Shown here one piece after another: positions 12,598 through 24,157 of a stretch of DNA of 64,000 nucleotides; position 1 is the first letter of the stretch, and the number at the start of each line of letters is the position of its first letter. Origin of the DNA: Reticulitermes speratus. Lineage: Eukaryota > Arthropoda > Insecta > Blattodea > Rhinotermitidae. The notes under the pieces are model-generated. The model ran no database searches and was not told where the DNA came from. It saw nothing but the letters and a program-made list of their open reading frames with translations. Location of the stretch: positions 39,261,135 through 39,325,134 of the forward strand of contig JAJKFL010000005.1 of the NCBI GenBank assembly GCA_021186555.1. The letters are read 5' to 3'. The position numbers and the translations under genes are program-made.

Positions 12598-12648
12598 TTC
12601 GGTTATTTTACGACACTTTGTCAGCTACTGGGTTTATATGGTGCAATA
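12598..12648 (-). repeat. Decayed hammerhead-like motif
   Basis: On the minus strand the order is CTGACAA, about 18 bases, CCGAAACTCG. This resembles CUGANGA-stem II-GAAAC, but the second core block has an A for the required G, stem II does not pair well and no stem I is evident. It is probably a degraded terminal fragment of the same class of element as the sites at 4911 and 37079. Inactivity is expected. Confidence 0.35.
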
Positions 12649-13799
12649 TGATGAAAGGATAAAGCGAAAGAAAAGCCTGTCTTTCACAGGGATATCGTGG
12701 CGACTTTAAGGCACTATTGAAACATTTTCCTGTCAAGAATGAGGAAAAGATGACAATTTCTTACTGTGAGAGCAGATATTCGAGAGAAATTCGAACTGGG
12801 GACTTCCCGAATAATAACCACACTAATTACCGCTGTTTTACCCATTTGGTCCTATCTCTTACAATCTTTTTATAATGTAAATTATGATGTAATATTTGCA
12901 TGAAGTTCTGCAAAGAGTTCTTGTTCTATTCATTTGTATTATATTCTCTCTCCCTGTAGGCATATTTTTTCCCCTTTCATCCTTCCGTAATTTCTTGCTT
13001 TGTGTCTCTGTTTATTCCTTTATTTTTTCTTTTCTTTATTCTTTCTCTCTCCCCCTTCTTCTTTCGAGAAATAAAAGCGTACCATGTTTACAACTGAACG
13101 TGCCGAGTGCTTCACTGCGAAAATGAAGTTCCAGGAATACCTGTGCAGTTGTCTGTTAAATCACGATAATCACATTTGTTAATTGCAGTAGTAGAAGAAA
13201 AATTCCCGCTATGTGGAAGCACATTTAATTTCAGACATACATATAAATTGAGCAGTTCAGTTTGTATTATGAATGTGCGTGCAGCATGCGAGTAGGGCGC
13301 TTGTATTTCTGCAAGTTACGAATATATAAGACGCTTGGACCTACACTTTGTCTGCACGTTGGGAATATGTTCGTGTAACATTCCTATTTAATCGACACAT
13401 TCACTATTCCCAATCACTTGACCAGCCACCTGAACCTAATTCCGACATCTTGAAGATGGAGGCAGCGCGTTTCTCTAAAACACCGAAACAAACTTATCCT
13501 ATATGGTGTAATAACCAATAACACTCTCGTTTAAACTATTGTAAACAGGTAAACTTGTTAAATGCAGGTCAGATGGACAGTGTTCGCGTTTCAGGCTCCA
13601 ACATGTCCATTTGCCTTCCTGTGCGTTGAAGGGGGTCGCGTGAATATGTGTGATGACGTTACGTTCCTATATCAGATATCGCCTGACAGAAAATTATGAT
13701 TCCAGCGGTATCATTTACATTCGTTTTTCATGTATCCTCTTTCGTGTCAAAATAATTGTGCTGAACTCCATGTTTGATACACTTTGCGGCTATTATTAT
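12649..13799. other. No recognised gene
   Basis: AT-rich, with a T-rich patch near 12910-13060 that gives a short Phe/Leu/Ser frame. No repeat or coding signature is recognised. Confidence 0.55.
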
Positions 13800-14360
13800 T
13801 GTAGTACAACTTTACTACATAATGTATCATATGCTGTACCGAAATACTCGTACTACTCAACTGCACAATAAGTCAAATGTTGTACTTAAGTACTGCTCAA
13901 ATACACAATGCATCATATTCTGTATGGTAGTTTTACTCGGCTACACAACATATCAGGAGCACGCGGTGGCGCAGTTGGTTGAGGCACTGCGCCTCAAGCC
14001 GGAAGGTCGCGGGTTCGATTCCCGATGGAATTATTTTTCATTGACTTAATCCTTCCGGCCGGGCTATGGCCCCGGACTCGACTCAGCCTCTAACAGAAAT
14101 GAGTATCAGGAATGAGTATTTCCTGGGGGTTAAAGGCGGCCGGTGCGGAGGGCTCACAACCTTACCACCTTCGTGGGCGGGCCTGTCCAGGCCTGTGTAG
14201 GGATAGATTTACCTTTTACACAACATATCGTATGCTATTCCGAAATACAGATCAACTACACACCATACTTATCATATGCTGTGCCGCAGTAAGTACTACT
14301 CAACTACACAACATATCATATGCTGTAACGGAAGAGGTACTACTCAAGCACACAATACCT
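13800..14360. repeat. Degenerate ~45-50 bp tandem repeat, split by a SINE
   Basis: Roughly seven diverged copies of a unit built from 'ctactcaactacacaa', 'catatcatatgctgt' and 'accgaaatac'. Copies lie at about 13803-13954 and 14217-14360. The gap is the SINE-B insertion at 13955-14216, and the interrupted unit continues exactly after the SINE's second target-site copy. Unit length varies and substitutions are common, so this is an old minisatellite. It has no coding meaning. Confidence 0.75.
13955..14216 (+). repeat. SINE family B, full head, 13-bp TSD
   Basis: tRNA-derived SINE. The head contains an A-box-like gtggcgcagttggttgaggc and a B box ggttcgattcc at 14012-14022. The body has the family B blocks 'ataatccttccggcc', 'gactcagcctctaacag', 'atttcctggggg', 'aaaggcggccggtgcg' and 'cctgtccaggcctgt', and it ends in 'tttacctttt'. 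The direct repeat tacacaacatatc at 13942-13954 and 14217-14229 is the TSD, supported independently because joining the flanks restores a unit of the host tandem repeat. Compared with the copies at 32705 and 57952 it lacks about 45 bp before the 3' end (the block with 'tgccgattgtct'). Confidence 0.92.
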
Positions 14361-14967
14361 AATTATGTGTTGGAACTTCCACCGTTGAACACAAGTTGGT
14401 CTGTGTCGCGTAGCCTTAGCTAGGCCAAGGCTAGCCTAAGTGTTGTAGCCTTGTAAATGTAGTTCTGTAGGCTGCATTACTGGACCGCACAAAAATGCGC
14501 TACAGCATGTTACCTAAGTGCTAAATTTAAATTTTCACACACAAATAATTCGGATTTTTTTTTTTCGGTGGGTCTTTTAAAGCGGCTGTCAGGTGATCTG
14601 AAATCCATTGACCCAGGGTTCACTGTATGCTTGTGTGTATATGTGTGTGTATACGTGTAGGTGTATACGTGTAGGTGTAGTACGTGTAGGTGTACGAGTA
14701 TACTCATGTAAGTCATGTTGACACTGTCAAATGCTGCTGTATAGTGTGTAGTCATTGAAACAGCACAGCAGGGTGCACCAGCCCAAGATTCAATGTGTTT
14801 GCTTTGTGCACAATGTGCTGGTTCATATAGGCATATAGTCTTCAAAGCTTACTTTCTTCTGTTTGAAACTAATGATAGAACTACAAATTACTTGAGCTCT
14901 GAACTTTAGTGTAGATGCTAAAATCTTATATTAAACCTCTTACTATGTAGGCAAGTGTCTTCTGGCA
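14361..14967. other. No recognised gene; TG/TA-rich tract
   Basis: A (gtgtat)-type tract at about 14634-14704 includes three close copies of acgtgtaggtgt. A run of T lies near 14553. A short imperfect palindrome around gccttagctaggccaaggc occurs near 14410-14435. No coding signal. Confidence 0.6.
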
Positions 14968-15095
14968 TATAACACCGTGTAATCAGGTATATATATCGAC
15001 GTTTCGGAGAACTTGCTGTCTCCATTATCTGACCTGATTCAGGTTTCTCTGGAATGTCGGTACATATATACCAGTTTACACGGCGTTTTGTTCCT
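14968..15095. repeat. Foldback element with decayed hammerhead core
   Basis: The left arm (about 14970-15008) and right arm (about 15054-15094) are inverted copies: accgtgtaatcaggtatata on the left against tatataccagtttacacggc on the right. Inside the left arm, read on the minus strand, stem II is intact (ggaga, loop, tctcc) and is followed by GAAACGTCG. The upstream core reads CAGATAA instead of CTGATGA, with two changes that should abolish catalysis. Stem III would be the palindrome ACGT. It belongs to the same dispersed group as 29338, 29945 and 32055. Confidence 0.7.
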
Positions 15096-15582
15096 GGTTA
15101 AAATCTGAAATCTCACACTACACCAGTTGTCTTCACGGGTTTATGCCTAAGTTTCCTTTGCCCTCCAAACAACTGTCAGGAGTCACTGGTCAAGGTCGCA
15201 ATCGTTTCCGGCCTGTTCTACGACAAACAACGTTTTGTGTCGTTACCTAAACACATTAAGTGTGCATCTGACACGTATAAAATAATCAATAATTATACAC
15301 GGGCAGAGTGAAAGAACTGCTGGTATTTTGAACGTGAGTGGCAAGAAGGATAATGTAGAAGATGCGCATGTACACAGAGCAGTGATGGAACTAGCCTGAA
15401 GATTCGCATTACTTTAGTGATGTGCTGTATTGTGACATATTAGTGATGTAGAACCCGATACGGCTGAATTAGAGTTTAGAACATTTTCTAATTCGAATTG
15501 AAATCTCTCTGGAATAGTCCAAAATGTGAATTGCTAACTTGTGTTCATAGTTGGTAAATTATATCAAATTTTGATATTCTTT

Positions 15583-15740
15583 GATAGGGACAGGTGGCGG
15601 GTCTTTTTGAGTGCGGTGATGACCTTCGGGTTTTCATAAAACGCGGGGAATTTCTTGACTAGCTGACGACCTGTTAGCTTCTCAAGAAGGACTCTGCTCC
15701 ATGGAATTAGTTAGGAGTTGATAGAGGACGTTCTGTCTCT
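15583..15740 (+). mobile_element. LINE 3' end (C-terminal codons plus 3' UTR)
   Basis: The frame from 15583 reads DRDRWRVFLSAVMTFGFS and ends at a taa at 15637-15639. This matches the C-terminal tail I recognise from insect non-LTR retrotransposon polyproteins (a 'DRDRWR..V..AMNLRVP' type ending). The following segment, 'ggggaatttcttgactagct...ctgttagcttctc.agaaggactctgct', recurs after the LINE fragments at 26745, 52565 and 54075, so it is the shared 3' UTR. The copy is extremely 5'-truncated. No TSD was recognised. Confidence 0.72.
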
Positions 15741-16804
15741 TCTGTGCCCGTTAAGTACAAGAGACAAAAGGAAACATATCCCTTGTTAAAGCTTTCATTA
15801 GAAAATAAAGGAAATGGGGCGTAAAGAAAGTGTACCTTTACCAAAGATCCTACTGTTTTGGATTTATCAGGACATCATTCGATAGGATTTAGAAAAGCAC
15901 GAAATTGTAGCATAATTTTGATATAACAAATGAATTGTTTCTTAAGTAATTCACGACTGGCACATAAATATACTGACGTGATTATAAGGGACGGTTGTGG
16001 GTTTTAATGCTATAGGGCAGGGCTGTGTGTTTTGTCAAAGCTTTGCAGTATATAAACATCACTCCTCTCTGGTAAAAAAAAAATACCCTCAATCTAGTCG
16101 GTATTTTATTTGACCACTGGTCATTAAATCAAAATCTCTTTCCCCCAAACTAAAGAACCCTGAAAGAGGCTTTTCACTGCCGTAGTCATTTCATGAAAAC
16201 ACGACTTTATTTTTTTTTTCCTTTCACCAAAGAGAAATCCACTTAAGAAATCAAAGCTGGGCTCAAGTTAGGATGGTGGATGGGGGTTGTATGGAGTTTC
16301 TTCACTGATCAGATGTGATCCCGTCTGTCGAACTCTCATACCCTTTTACATCCTCTCCCGATGTTTAACCTCCCTTTCTCTTTTGCTTCCCTTTTTATTT
16401 CCCTTTCACCGATTACTTAACTTTCTTCTTAGGTGCAGCGGCTCTTTTCTTTCATGAAGAAGTTGGTCATTATTTTGGCCCCTCAGTCGCTTCCTATTGC
16501 CCAGAATGTTGGGCCGTCATGTTCAGAGTTATGACTTTCTTTCATTGGCTTGGGCTGACATAATGAGAGAAAGGTATATCTGCCTGCAGGTACCTAAAAT
16601 AATGTTATTTCATACACGTATGCGAAATATACGCGTATAAAGACAGCGACGTCGCAAGATTAGTCAGTGCATAATGCTTGAAACACTTCTTTCATTGCAC
16701 AAGAAATATGTTTCTTAAAGCATTGTCTGTTGTGGTCTTCAGTTATTTATTCTTTGAGAAGATGAGTGAAAGAAACTTTGTCTGTCATTCCTTAACCCCT
16801 AAGA
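15741..16804. other. No recognised gene
   Basis: AT-rich with short frames. There is a run of nine A near 16075 and a run of T near 16209, plus a pyrimidine-rich patch at 16320-16410. No repeat family is recognised. Confidence 0.55.
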
Positions 16805-17034
16805 CCTTTCTTTCTGTGGCGCAACAGCCCAAATCGGACCTAGGCCGTCTCATTGTTGTGGTTTCTAGATCACACACACGGTAGGACTCCTCTGAAGGCG
16901 TGATCAGTTCGTCGCAGAGGCCACTACCTACACAACAGACGAACATTCATGCCCTCAGCGTGATTCGAAACCGCAATCCCAGCAATCAAGCAGCTGCAGG
17001 CCTACGTCTTAGACCGCACGGCCATCGGGATCGG
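16805..17034 (-). repeat. SINE family C, full length but diverged
   Basis: Minus-strand SINE matching the copies at 38162, 56930 and 58946. Plus-strand landmarks are 'ggtaggactcctctg', 'tcgtcgcagagg', 'cattcatgcc', the reversed B box 'gattcgaaacc' near 16971-16981, and the head end 'cttagaccgcacggccatcgggatcgg'. Read on the minus strand the head is tRNA-like with a long variable region (Ser/Leu type). The TSD is not clear; a 7-of-10 match between the flanks is too weak to claim. Divergence suggests an older copy than the one at 38162. Confidence 0.82.
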
Positions 17035-17849
17035 CAAGATTTAATTAGCGGTAAAATTCTGCAACAGGAAATGAATCTTACTGTTGAGATATTCAAATAC
17101 AAGTAGCTGCAGATTAAAAGAAGCATAAACAGTATTGAGACTAACGACTGCGTTTATTTTCTTCTGCTGAGACAGACAGCATGCTACAGTAATATTTTAT
17201 ATTTTGTTTCGGAAGTTATGTTGCTGTTTTCAGTTGCTTCGTATGTTTGTTTTTACCACAGTTGGTAGACGACTCTTGAAATTGTGTATTTAATAATTTG
17301 TTTAATCAGTGTGTAAAATAAATTTTTCTGAAATATCGTAATTTTCAGGCATGATAAAGGAAGACAAAATAATTTCTGAATATAGAAAACTTTTTCTCCC
17401 CGAAAAGATCTTCGCTTTGTTGGAAGGTTCCCAGGTTTCGCTGCCTTGTCCTTCTGATAGGAATAACATGAGCATTGGTCATTGATGATCAGTGGCTACC
17501 AACGTTTCGAAAGACTAGGTAATGGGCTACAGATTTTACGGACGAACATAATCTAAATTTTCACCGTCGTGAGAGTGTCAAACCTCATAAGGAAAAAACG
17601 TGTTTAAGCAAAGTGGCATAAGCTTTTGTGTTTTTCAGTCGAAACATTTTTTGCTGCCTTTTTAAACCGAGTCGATAATGTCCTCTGGTTTCTGCTTTGC
17701 CTTTCTGCTTGCCTTTGTCTTTACCGGGATTTGACGGATTATTATGAGCATTATATTGTGTTTTATATTGTATGTACCGTGCATTTTATCGTGCGTATGT
17801 TAAAACCAACTAATGAACAAGATTATTAACAGAATAAGATGTATCTGTA
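17035..17849. other. No recognised gene; one foldback-family scrap
   Basis: Near 17485-17525 the plus strand reads 'ccaacgtttcgaaagac', the reversed GAAACGTTGG motif of the foldback family, next to a palindromic tgatgatca. No stem II or CUGANGA in register was found. The rest is unrecognised. Confidence 0.5.
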
Positions 17850-17894
17850 ACCAATACATATGTTTCGGCAGTCAAGTTGCCATCCTCAGGGGGC
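17850..17894 (-). ncRNA. Hammerhead-like motif with 8-base palindromic stem III
   Basis: On the minus strand: CTGAGGA (17889-17883), one extra T (17882), stem II GGCA/TGCC (17881-17878 with 17870-17867) around a 7-base loop, GAAA (17866-17863), then CATATGT. With the last A of GAAA this makes the palindrome ACATATGT, followed by A17 at 17855. The core fits CUGANGA with N = G. Stem I is poor: the bases after the expected cut (TTGG) face CCCC, and only the two G can pair. Either stem I has decayed or pairing is shifted. It probably belongs to the same family as 37079-37122. Confidence 0.5.
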
Positions 17895-19044
17895 GTTCAT
17901 CAAAGAATCACAAGCATCTTTGGCATCCAGATATACATACCTTTGGCATTACAATGCAAACCCTCATGCCGCTCACAATATTAAAGTGAATAGATGCATA
18001 TAGCCATAAAACGAAACGTTAAGAGCAATAATACATGTGTCTGAATCAGTGATTATAAGCTAATACGCCATATAACACAAAGTAAAAATTATATACAAAT
18101 ATTTTTACATGATTCAACCAAGACTTTTGAAACATATAATAGTTTTCTAAAAAATGTTTAACTGGCTATTGACCATGTATGCAATCATATAGTAGATCTA
18201 CGTCGATCTGGTCCTGTAGCGTGGTATGTTACGTGTCCGGTGGGGTGTATTGAGTAGTGAGTATTAAGTTACGAACTAACAAATAACCCACAAAATAGAC
18301 TATTTTAAAACACACGTACATACAGCCATTCACATCTGTATATTTAAGTAATCATATGCTAATAGCACTATATAAATTATAATCCTGAATGAATAAAATA
18401 CGCCTGTCAGCGGTGCTGGGAACGTCCATCTTGAGGGATAAAATTAAATGTTGAGGGGCAGGCGGGGGCTACTTACGGCTTATGGCACTTTCAGAACAGG
18501 AGCAAGATTTATTTGGTTGATTTTTGTAGCCATAAGAACTTGATATACCTTTTTGCCGTGTTATACCAAAGACTTGAAACGAGAGTTAAGTTACTTTACT
18601 TCGGGAGACGATGGTGCTTGAGGCACGCATTGGCTGGGAAGATGTTTTTACAGCTATGTCACTTGAAAGATGGCAAAAATTCCTTGTCTTTTGTGTTATA
18701 TTTTGTGAAGAGTTTCAGATTGTCCTGCGCAACGTCTGAAGTCTACCCATGTGCTTCTATCGCGATATAAAGCCCTAAGTTTTCAGTAAACACTGTAGTG
18801 TTTGGATATGAAATCGTTATTAAAATGTGGCGCAGTGGGTTCTGCGGGATGTGTGAAAGCTAATGAATTAAATTTGTACCATATGAAAAATATATTCGTG
18901 ACGTTTAAGACGGCTGTACAATTATGAAGATACTGTATGTTTTGAAATTTAGTTGCCTCTTATATCAAAATTCCAAGTAAGCCTCGGCAAACACATGTAC
19001 GCTGAAGTATTAGTATGTCTGTATGCATGTATTTCGGTGTTTGT
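17895..19044. other. No recognised gene
   Basis: AT-rich, short frames only. No SINE boxes, inverted repeats or tandem repeats are obvious. Confidence 0.55.
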
Positions 19045-19058
19045 AGCGACATCGTTTT

Positions 19059-19248
19059 TTAATAATAATCTCCAAGGAAGTTGACCAAGAGGACGACCAA
19101 GAAACAGATGGTGGAGTTGTGTACTAACAGACATTAAGAAGTGTAAAATTAACAACTGGAAAGAAAGGTAAAAAACAGAGCTGACTGGGAAAGGGCCATT
19201 AAGGAGGCGAAGGTCCGCATTGGACTGTAGTGCCACCGAAGAAGAAGA
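19059..19248 (+). mobile_element. 5'-truncated LINE with perfect 14-bp TSD and (GAA)n tail
   Basis: Flanked by the perfect direct repeat agcgacatcgtttt at 19045-19058 and 19249-19262. The first readable frame gives RGRPRNRWWSCVLTDIKKC followed by KINNWKER. After a one-base shift the frame continues KNRADWERAIKEAKVRIGL and stops at tag 19228-19230. These peptides match the C-terminus I remember from a widespread insect endonuclease/reverse transcriptase LINE, different from the type at 15583. The element ends in repeated gaa units just before the second TSD copy. The single frameshift makes it dead, but the intact TSD suggests a fairly young insertion. The family name is uncertain. Confidence 0.88.
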
Positions 19249-19262
19249 AGCGACATCGTTTT

Positions 19263-22200
19263 AACACCTTTTGATTGCAGGAACTCTTTTTATTTCACTA
19301 TAAATATTTTACATAGAACTGGAATATAATTTTTTAAAATCTTGGTGCTCGTGTACATTAATATGTTATTCTTAATTATGTGTACTGTTTTCTGGTCACC
19401 ACATTTTATTTTGAATAGGTTACATTAAATAGATCAAGAATTACATTTTGACCATCGTTTGTTCCGGGATTAGCGTGCTGTTCATTGCGTCAGTGAAATT
19501 CTTTATATATGGCCTAAACAAAGCGGTCTTCTCAAAGAATTTTAAACCAAGCTGTTTATTGATTGTTAAGTTATTTAGCTGTATATTGCACTGCTTCTTC
19601 AGTTAATTTTACTGTGCTTTTACCTCTTTAGAGGTTATTAGCTTTGAATTGTAGGGTGACTGTGGGAAGTACGTCGAATGACACAGCACTGAAACATTTG
19701 CCTGAAAGGACCGAGTAACATGCGAGAGCGCCGCCAAACTTCACATTGAAACCGTTCTTGAAGGGAAAGTTAGCAGCAGTTTGATCAGCTGAGTAGCTCA
19801 CACATTGGGACTTACTTGTGTAGAGTCGCAGGTGAAAATAAAGGAATTGTGTGGTCGATTAAGTAACATGAAACTTTTCTGGTAAGTAAAGTTACTAAAA
19901 TTGTTTCAGATTTTAAGGTGCCAAGGAAAAGCTAAAAGTAATAACTCGCCTACTTACAAGACGTACAAAAGCAAGAACAGAGACTGTCTCGAAGTAGTAT
20001 TAAGTAAAGCTATACCCTCACTGTTGTGTGAATCAGTGCGCTGGACCTTAGTTAAAGAATGGGAGAGTCAAACTGAGGCTTGTAAATTTAAGTTTTAGGT
20101 TATAGAAGATCAAATCGTATCAGAGACCAAGCGATCAATCAAGAACTAAATATAATTAAAATTCTCAATATCAAAGAAATTGGATCTACCAACTGGAAAG
20201 AAGTGTGATTGAATTGGAGTAAACTGCTAAAATGTTTAATAGTGTAAAACGAATGCCAGGAAAAAAGAGTCCCTCATACAAAAGATCAGGAAGTAATGCG
20301 AAATTGAAATTTGAAGTCGGAACTGTCTCATAAGCCACCCCTAGTGGATAATAATTATCACGAATTATTTAATTTTCCCTCTCCTCATGTCATGTACTCT
20401 GTCTCGTACCCAAATATTATTCTTCGTACTTTGCTGCCATACATCCTTAATTTATGTAATTGTTTTAATCGTATTAAAATTTGCAGCTATGGTTGAGTGA
20501 GTGGAAGACACATGATACTAAACTGAATCCTAGCATGTATTTCCAGAGTGTACTTCTCGTTATAAGGTGCTTCCGTAAAATTTAGTAAACTTATTGAAGG
20601 AGTGAAATGTGTGGGGGCAATTCAAGCATGCTTTCCCTACTTGTGCCTTCATGCTTCTTTGAAAGCATTCTTCGTACCTTCTGACCCAGATAGTATAGGA
20701 CAAATGAGGTTCTTCGTAGGAGATGGAGTTAATATGCGACTATGAAAGACGTGTTGCTTTTGTCAAGGAATATAACGACTCTGTTTGGATAGAGGGAAAC
20801 GCAGGTGTGCGTATCCCACAGGCGAAGCAATGGACTTATTTTGCCTACTGTCGCACAGAATATATTTAACTGACACTGGCTGTCAATATTTTCCCATTGT
20901 TCTCTAGTAGTATAACAACATTCAACTACGCCGAATATTTGTGTAGAACAAATACAGATTATTCCTGGTACACTAAAGGGGACGTAATATAATAGGGTCA
21001 GTATACTGACGAAATATTTTCAGATCGTATTTGGCCCATTTTATTTTTTAATAAATAAAGTAAATAGGATAGAATTCGAATGTTTGGCAGAGGTTTTGTA
21101 AAATTTGGTGATTGACATTATGTCATTAGACGCTACTCGTCCTTATTAAATTTAATTTCTTACTGTCACTGTTATCAATAAAGTCCTTGGATTTCTGAGA
21201 TGGAAGAGGAACTTAGATTCTTTAAATAAATAAATTTTGAAGGAACGTATATTTCTGTTTAGGCATAATTTTTGTGGTTTCTAAAACATCATGAAGCTCG
21301 TGAAATTAACTTGCAAATTATTTACTCTTCCATGTGGAATTCCAACTGTGCTGTGTTATTCCCACACTTACGAGTAGGCTGACCCTACAGGGGCTAATGT
21401 TTTGAGATCTTACAACACGTCTAATCAGCACTGAGTGTTTTAGCGTACTGGGACTAGACAACAAAGAGCTCTTTGGTACCCTTTATTCTGACACAATTTG
21501 GTATCCTATGGTCGCATATTTACGCAGTTTGGAGTGGTCTAATAACTGAAGAATGTCATCTGGAATGTTGAGGAAGTGGACGGTTTTTGTGACTGTCTTC
21601 TTCATTTCATTTCCATAAAGTTCCTGTGGAACTTGCATCATTTGGATTAACTGTATGCCTATGTGTATTGGGCAACATTAAAATTTTGCACTTACTGCTG
21701 AATAAATATTTTTTGTACAAAGAGGTAATAGTCTCTGTACAATGAGGCGTTTCTTACTGGATCTGTTAAATAGATATATATGACGAACACAAATCTGTTA
21801 TATTCTATGTTGTCTTTAAGGCAGACAGTTATACGTAATATGAACATGACAAATATTAATAAGAAAGTATGAAAATATTGTACCAAGGCATACACGTTTA
21901 TATGCCATCGAAATTTCAACTGCTAGTTCTTAGAAATTGTTAAATTGAATTTACGCCTATGACGTCGCTGTGTTGTACCAGACACTGTGGTGATATATCA
22001 ATGTATTTTTTTGTTATTGGACACACTGTATTGTCAGTATATGATGCTCTTTGACATAACTTCCCTTCAACTATATAATAGAATTCGGCGAATCCTCTTG
22101 AGTGGTTTTGTCTCACGTATTTCCTCTATGTTACAAATTTGAACGTGTTCCAAATGCAGCCTCTTAAATTTCCTCTGCATTGTGTGTAGGCCCTATCTAG

Positions 22201-23180
22201 CGATCCAAAACAATAGATGAAAAGGAACTTTTAAGAGTCCACGAGTAAAACTGGTAAGTGTGGAGGACGAAATCTGTAAAGTTTTAAAGATTTATTTTGT
22301 TTAAAGAAAATGGAGACCCAAATAACGAAAGTCACAAAGAGCTTATACCTTTATGAAATATGAAAATTCTCTTACTATTCTTTACTCACGATGTCAATAT
22401 TATATCAATTTCTTTTCTGTATTGTATTCTGTATCGAACAATGATTTGTATGAGTAGGACATAGCAAGTGTTTGGAACAGAAAAGAGGGGCTTCTTGCTT
22501 CGATAATAAACTCACTGTATTCACTCGTCTTCAAAGGGATAAAAAAGTAAATAAAGACTGAAAGAGAGAGTCTCAGTGTACACAAAGAATTTTCAAATCT
22601 CAAATAGGACTGTTTCCTTTATGTATCGGATCCTTTTTGAATGTGATATGCTTGTACAGTTGGTATATTTGTAGTTATCGCAGACATCTTAGTAGCCTTA
22701 GCTGAGTTTGCAGCGAAAGATCGGAACGCAGAAACATACAAAGTTACGTAAGTAGCAAGTCTGCACCGTACAAGGCATTGTAATGAATCATAAGTTTACT
22801 TTCGTAGGTCTCATTCCGAGCTTGTTCGAGACCCCGAAGTGTAAAACTGCCAAAATCTGACTATTTGAAATGTAGGGTTGTAATACGCATTTATTCAAGA
22901 AGTTCGAATGACCACGCCCTGCAGACAACACATAATTTACAATAATCAGCACGTCGAAAAACGAAACTAATTTCCGTGATGGACCTCTGATTGGAAGTTC
23001 AAATCGCCAGCGCTTAATGAATCCCCTCTTCCTTATAACTCCTAGTTCAGTACCATATTACAAATCCCACGGGATCCTATGCGTTAAACACACCCTTTCC
23101 CGTACCTTTTTCAACCTAGTTTACTATACATTTCGCTTTAATTATCCTACTCTATTTTGTCGAATATCTCAGTTTTTCCG
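19263..23180. other. Nearly 4 kb with no recognised feature
   Basis: This interval has only short frames, no SINE boxes, no clear inverted or tandem repeats and no recognisable peptide. It is AT-rich throughout. It is the longest blank in the first half of the window and the best place to look for unique DNA, such as intron sequence or conserved non-coding elements. Confidence 0.6.
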
Positions 23181-23625
23181 CTGAAGGTTGCTATCATATC
23201 TACCATTTGTGCTATAACACCATTTATCTATTATCCTATTTGCTATGTATCACACATACTATCTTATCATCTATTTTGCATAAATAAACAATATTATCTT
23301 ATTTATATCCTTTTGTGCATATAATCACACACTTATAATCTTTTTAAATCCTATTGCGCATATTAAATCACACATCTTATCGTTCAACACCTATTGTGCT
23401 ATATAGTCCACATTATTTCATTCCTATTTTTGTCATATATCCCTAATTCTTATTCAATCCTATTTGTGCTATATATCACACTCTCTTATCTTATTCATCT
23501 ATTTGTGCTATATATCACACACATTATCTTATTTATCCTATTTGTGCTATATATCACACACATTATCTTATTTATCCTATTTGTGCTATATATCACACAC
23601 ATTATCTTATTTATCCTTAAATTCT
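23181..23625. repeat. Satellite array, degenerate left flank
   Basis: Units related to the 34/39-bp satellite at 24230-25042, with key words 'cctatttgtgctatatatcacac' (broken here by changes) and 'attatcttattta'. The leftmost copies (23180-23450) are strongly diverged in length and sequence. The last three (about 23490-23610) are nearly identical 39-bp units. The gradient from edge to interior is the pattern expected when unequal exchange homogenises the middle of an array. Confidence 0.82.
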
Positions 23626-23902
23626 TAATTCACCTATTTATCATTATTACAATTATAACACACATCTTAATTCATCACTTTCTTAATCAACCAGCTCTAT
23701 TAATATCTGTCTATAACACCGTTTACTATTCTCTATTGGAGCTCATCATTCACAATATCTTTATACCTTTATATAAAATACTTATCAAATTGTCTATTTA
23801 CAAATATTTATTTAACAAATCATATTCCCCGTTTTATTAAAAATCAAACACCAACAAAATGCACAACTTTCAAGGCGCAGACCAGCTCCTTATATCATGA
23901 TA

Positions 23903-23945
23903 CTATCCAACGCGTTTCGGCTCTTTGCGAGCCATCATCAGGATC
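23903..23945 (-). ncRNA. Hammerhead copy in left arm, stem I damaged
   Basis: Reverse complement of the motif at 24115-24157. CTGATGA is at 23941-23935, stem II GGCTC/GAGCC is intact and GAAA is at 23918-23915, followed by CGCGTT. One C is missing just 5' of the core, so position 2.2 onward is out of register. Stem I then has one G-C pair, one G-U pair and an A-A clash instead of the four clean pairs of the right arm. Reduced or no activity is expected unless pairing shifts. Confidence 0.6.
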
Positions 23946-24114
23946 CTTTACTCTTATAAAAGTGCTTCACAAATGTTTTTAATAAGTTATTTAACAAATC
24001 ATCTTTTTAACTTTGTTTATGACTCGTGTGTTTTTAACTCATGCTCCAGATAGTTAATATTTTTAAATAATCAAACAGATGCTGCATTTGTGAAGCACTT
24101 TTATAAGAGTAAAG

Positions 24115-24157
24115 GATCCCTGATGATGGCTCGCAAAGAGCCGAAACGCGTTGGATA
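24115..24157 (+). ncRNA. Hammerhead ribozyme candidate (small, dimer-type)
   Basis: All core elements are present: CTGATGA at 24120-24126, GAAA at 24143-24146. One extra T (24127) precedes stem II, which is a perfect five-pair GGCTC/GAGCC (24128-24132 with 24138-24142) around loop gcaaa. Stem III comes from the palindrome acgcgt (24146-24151), giving only A-T and C-G in cis but six pairs in a dimer. H17 is T24152, with predicted cleavage between 24152 and 24153. Stem I pairs ggat (24153-24156) with atcc (24116-24119). This fits the published Penelope-linked hammerheads with diminished stem III. Confidence 0.75.

Noticed and set aside
22975-23015. B-box-like gttcaaatcgcc
   Set aside because: No A box upstream and no match to the SINE bodies.
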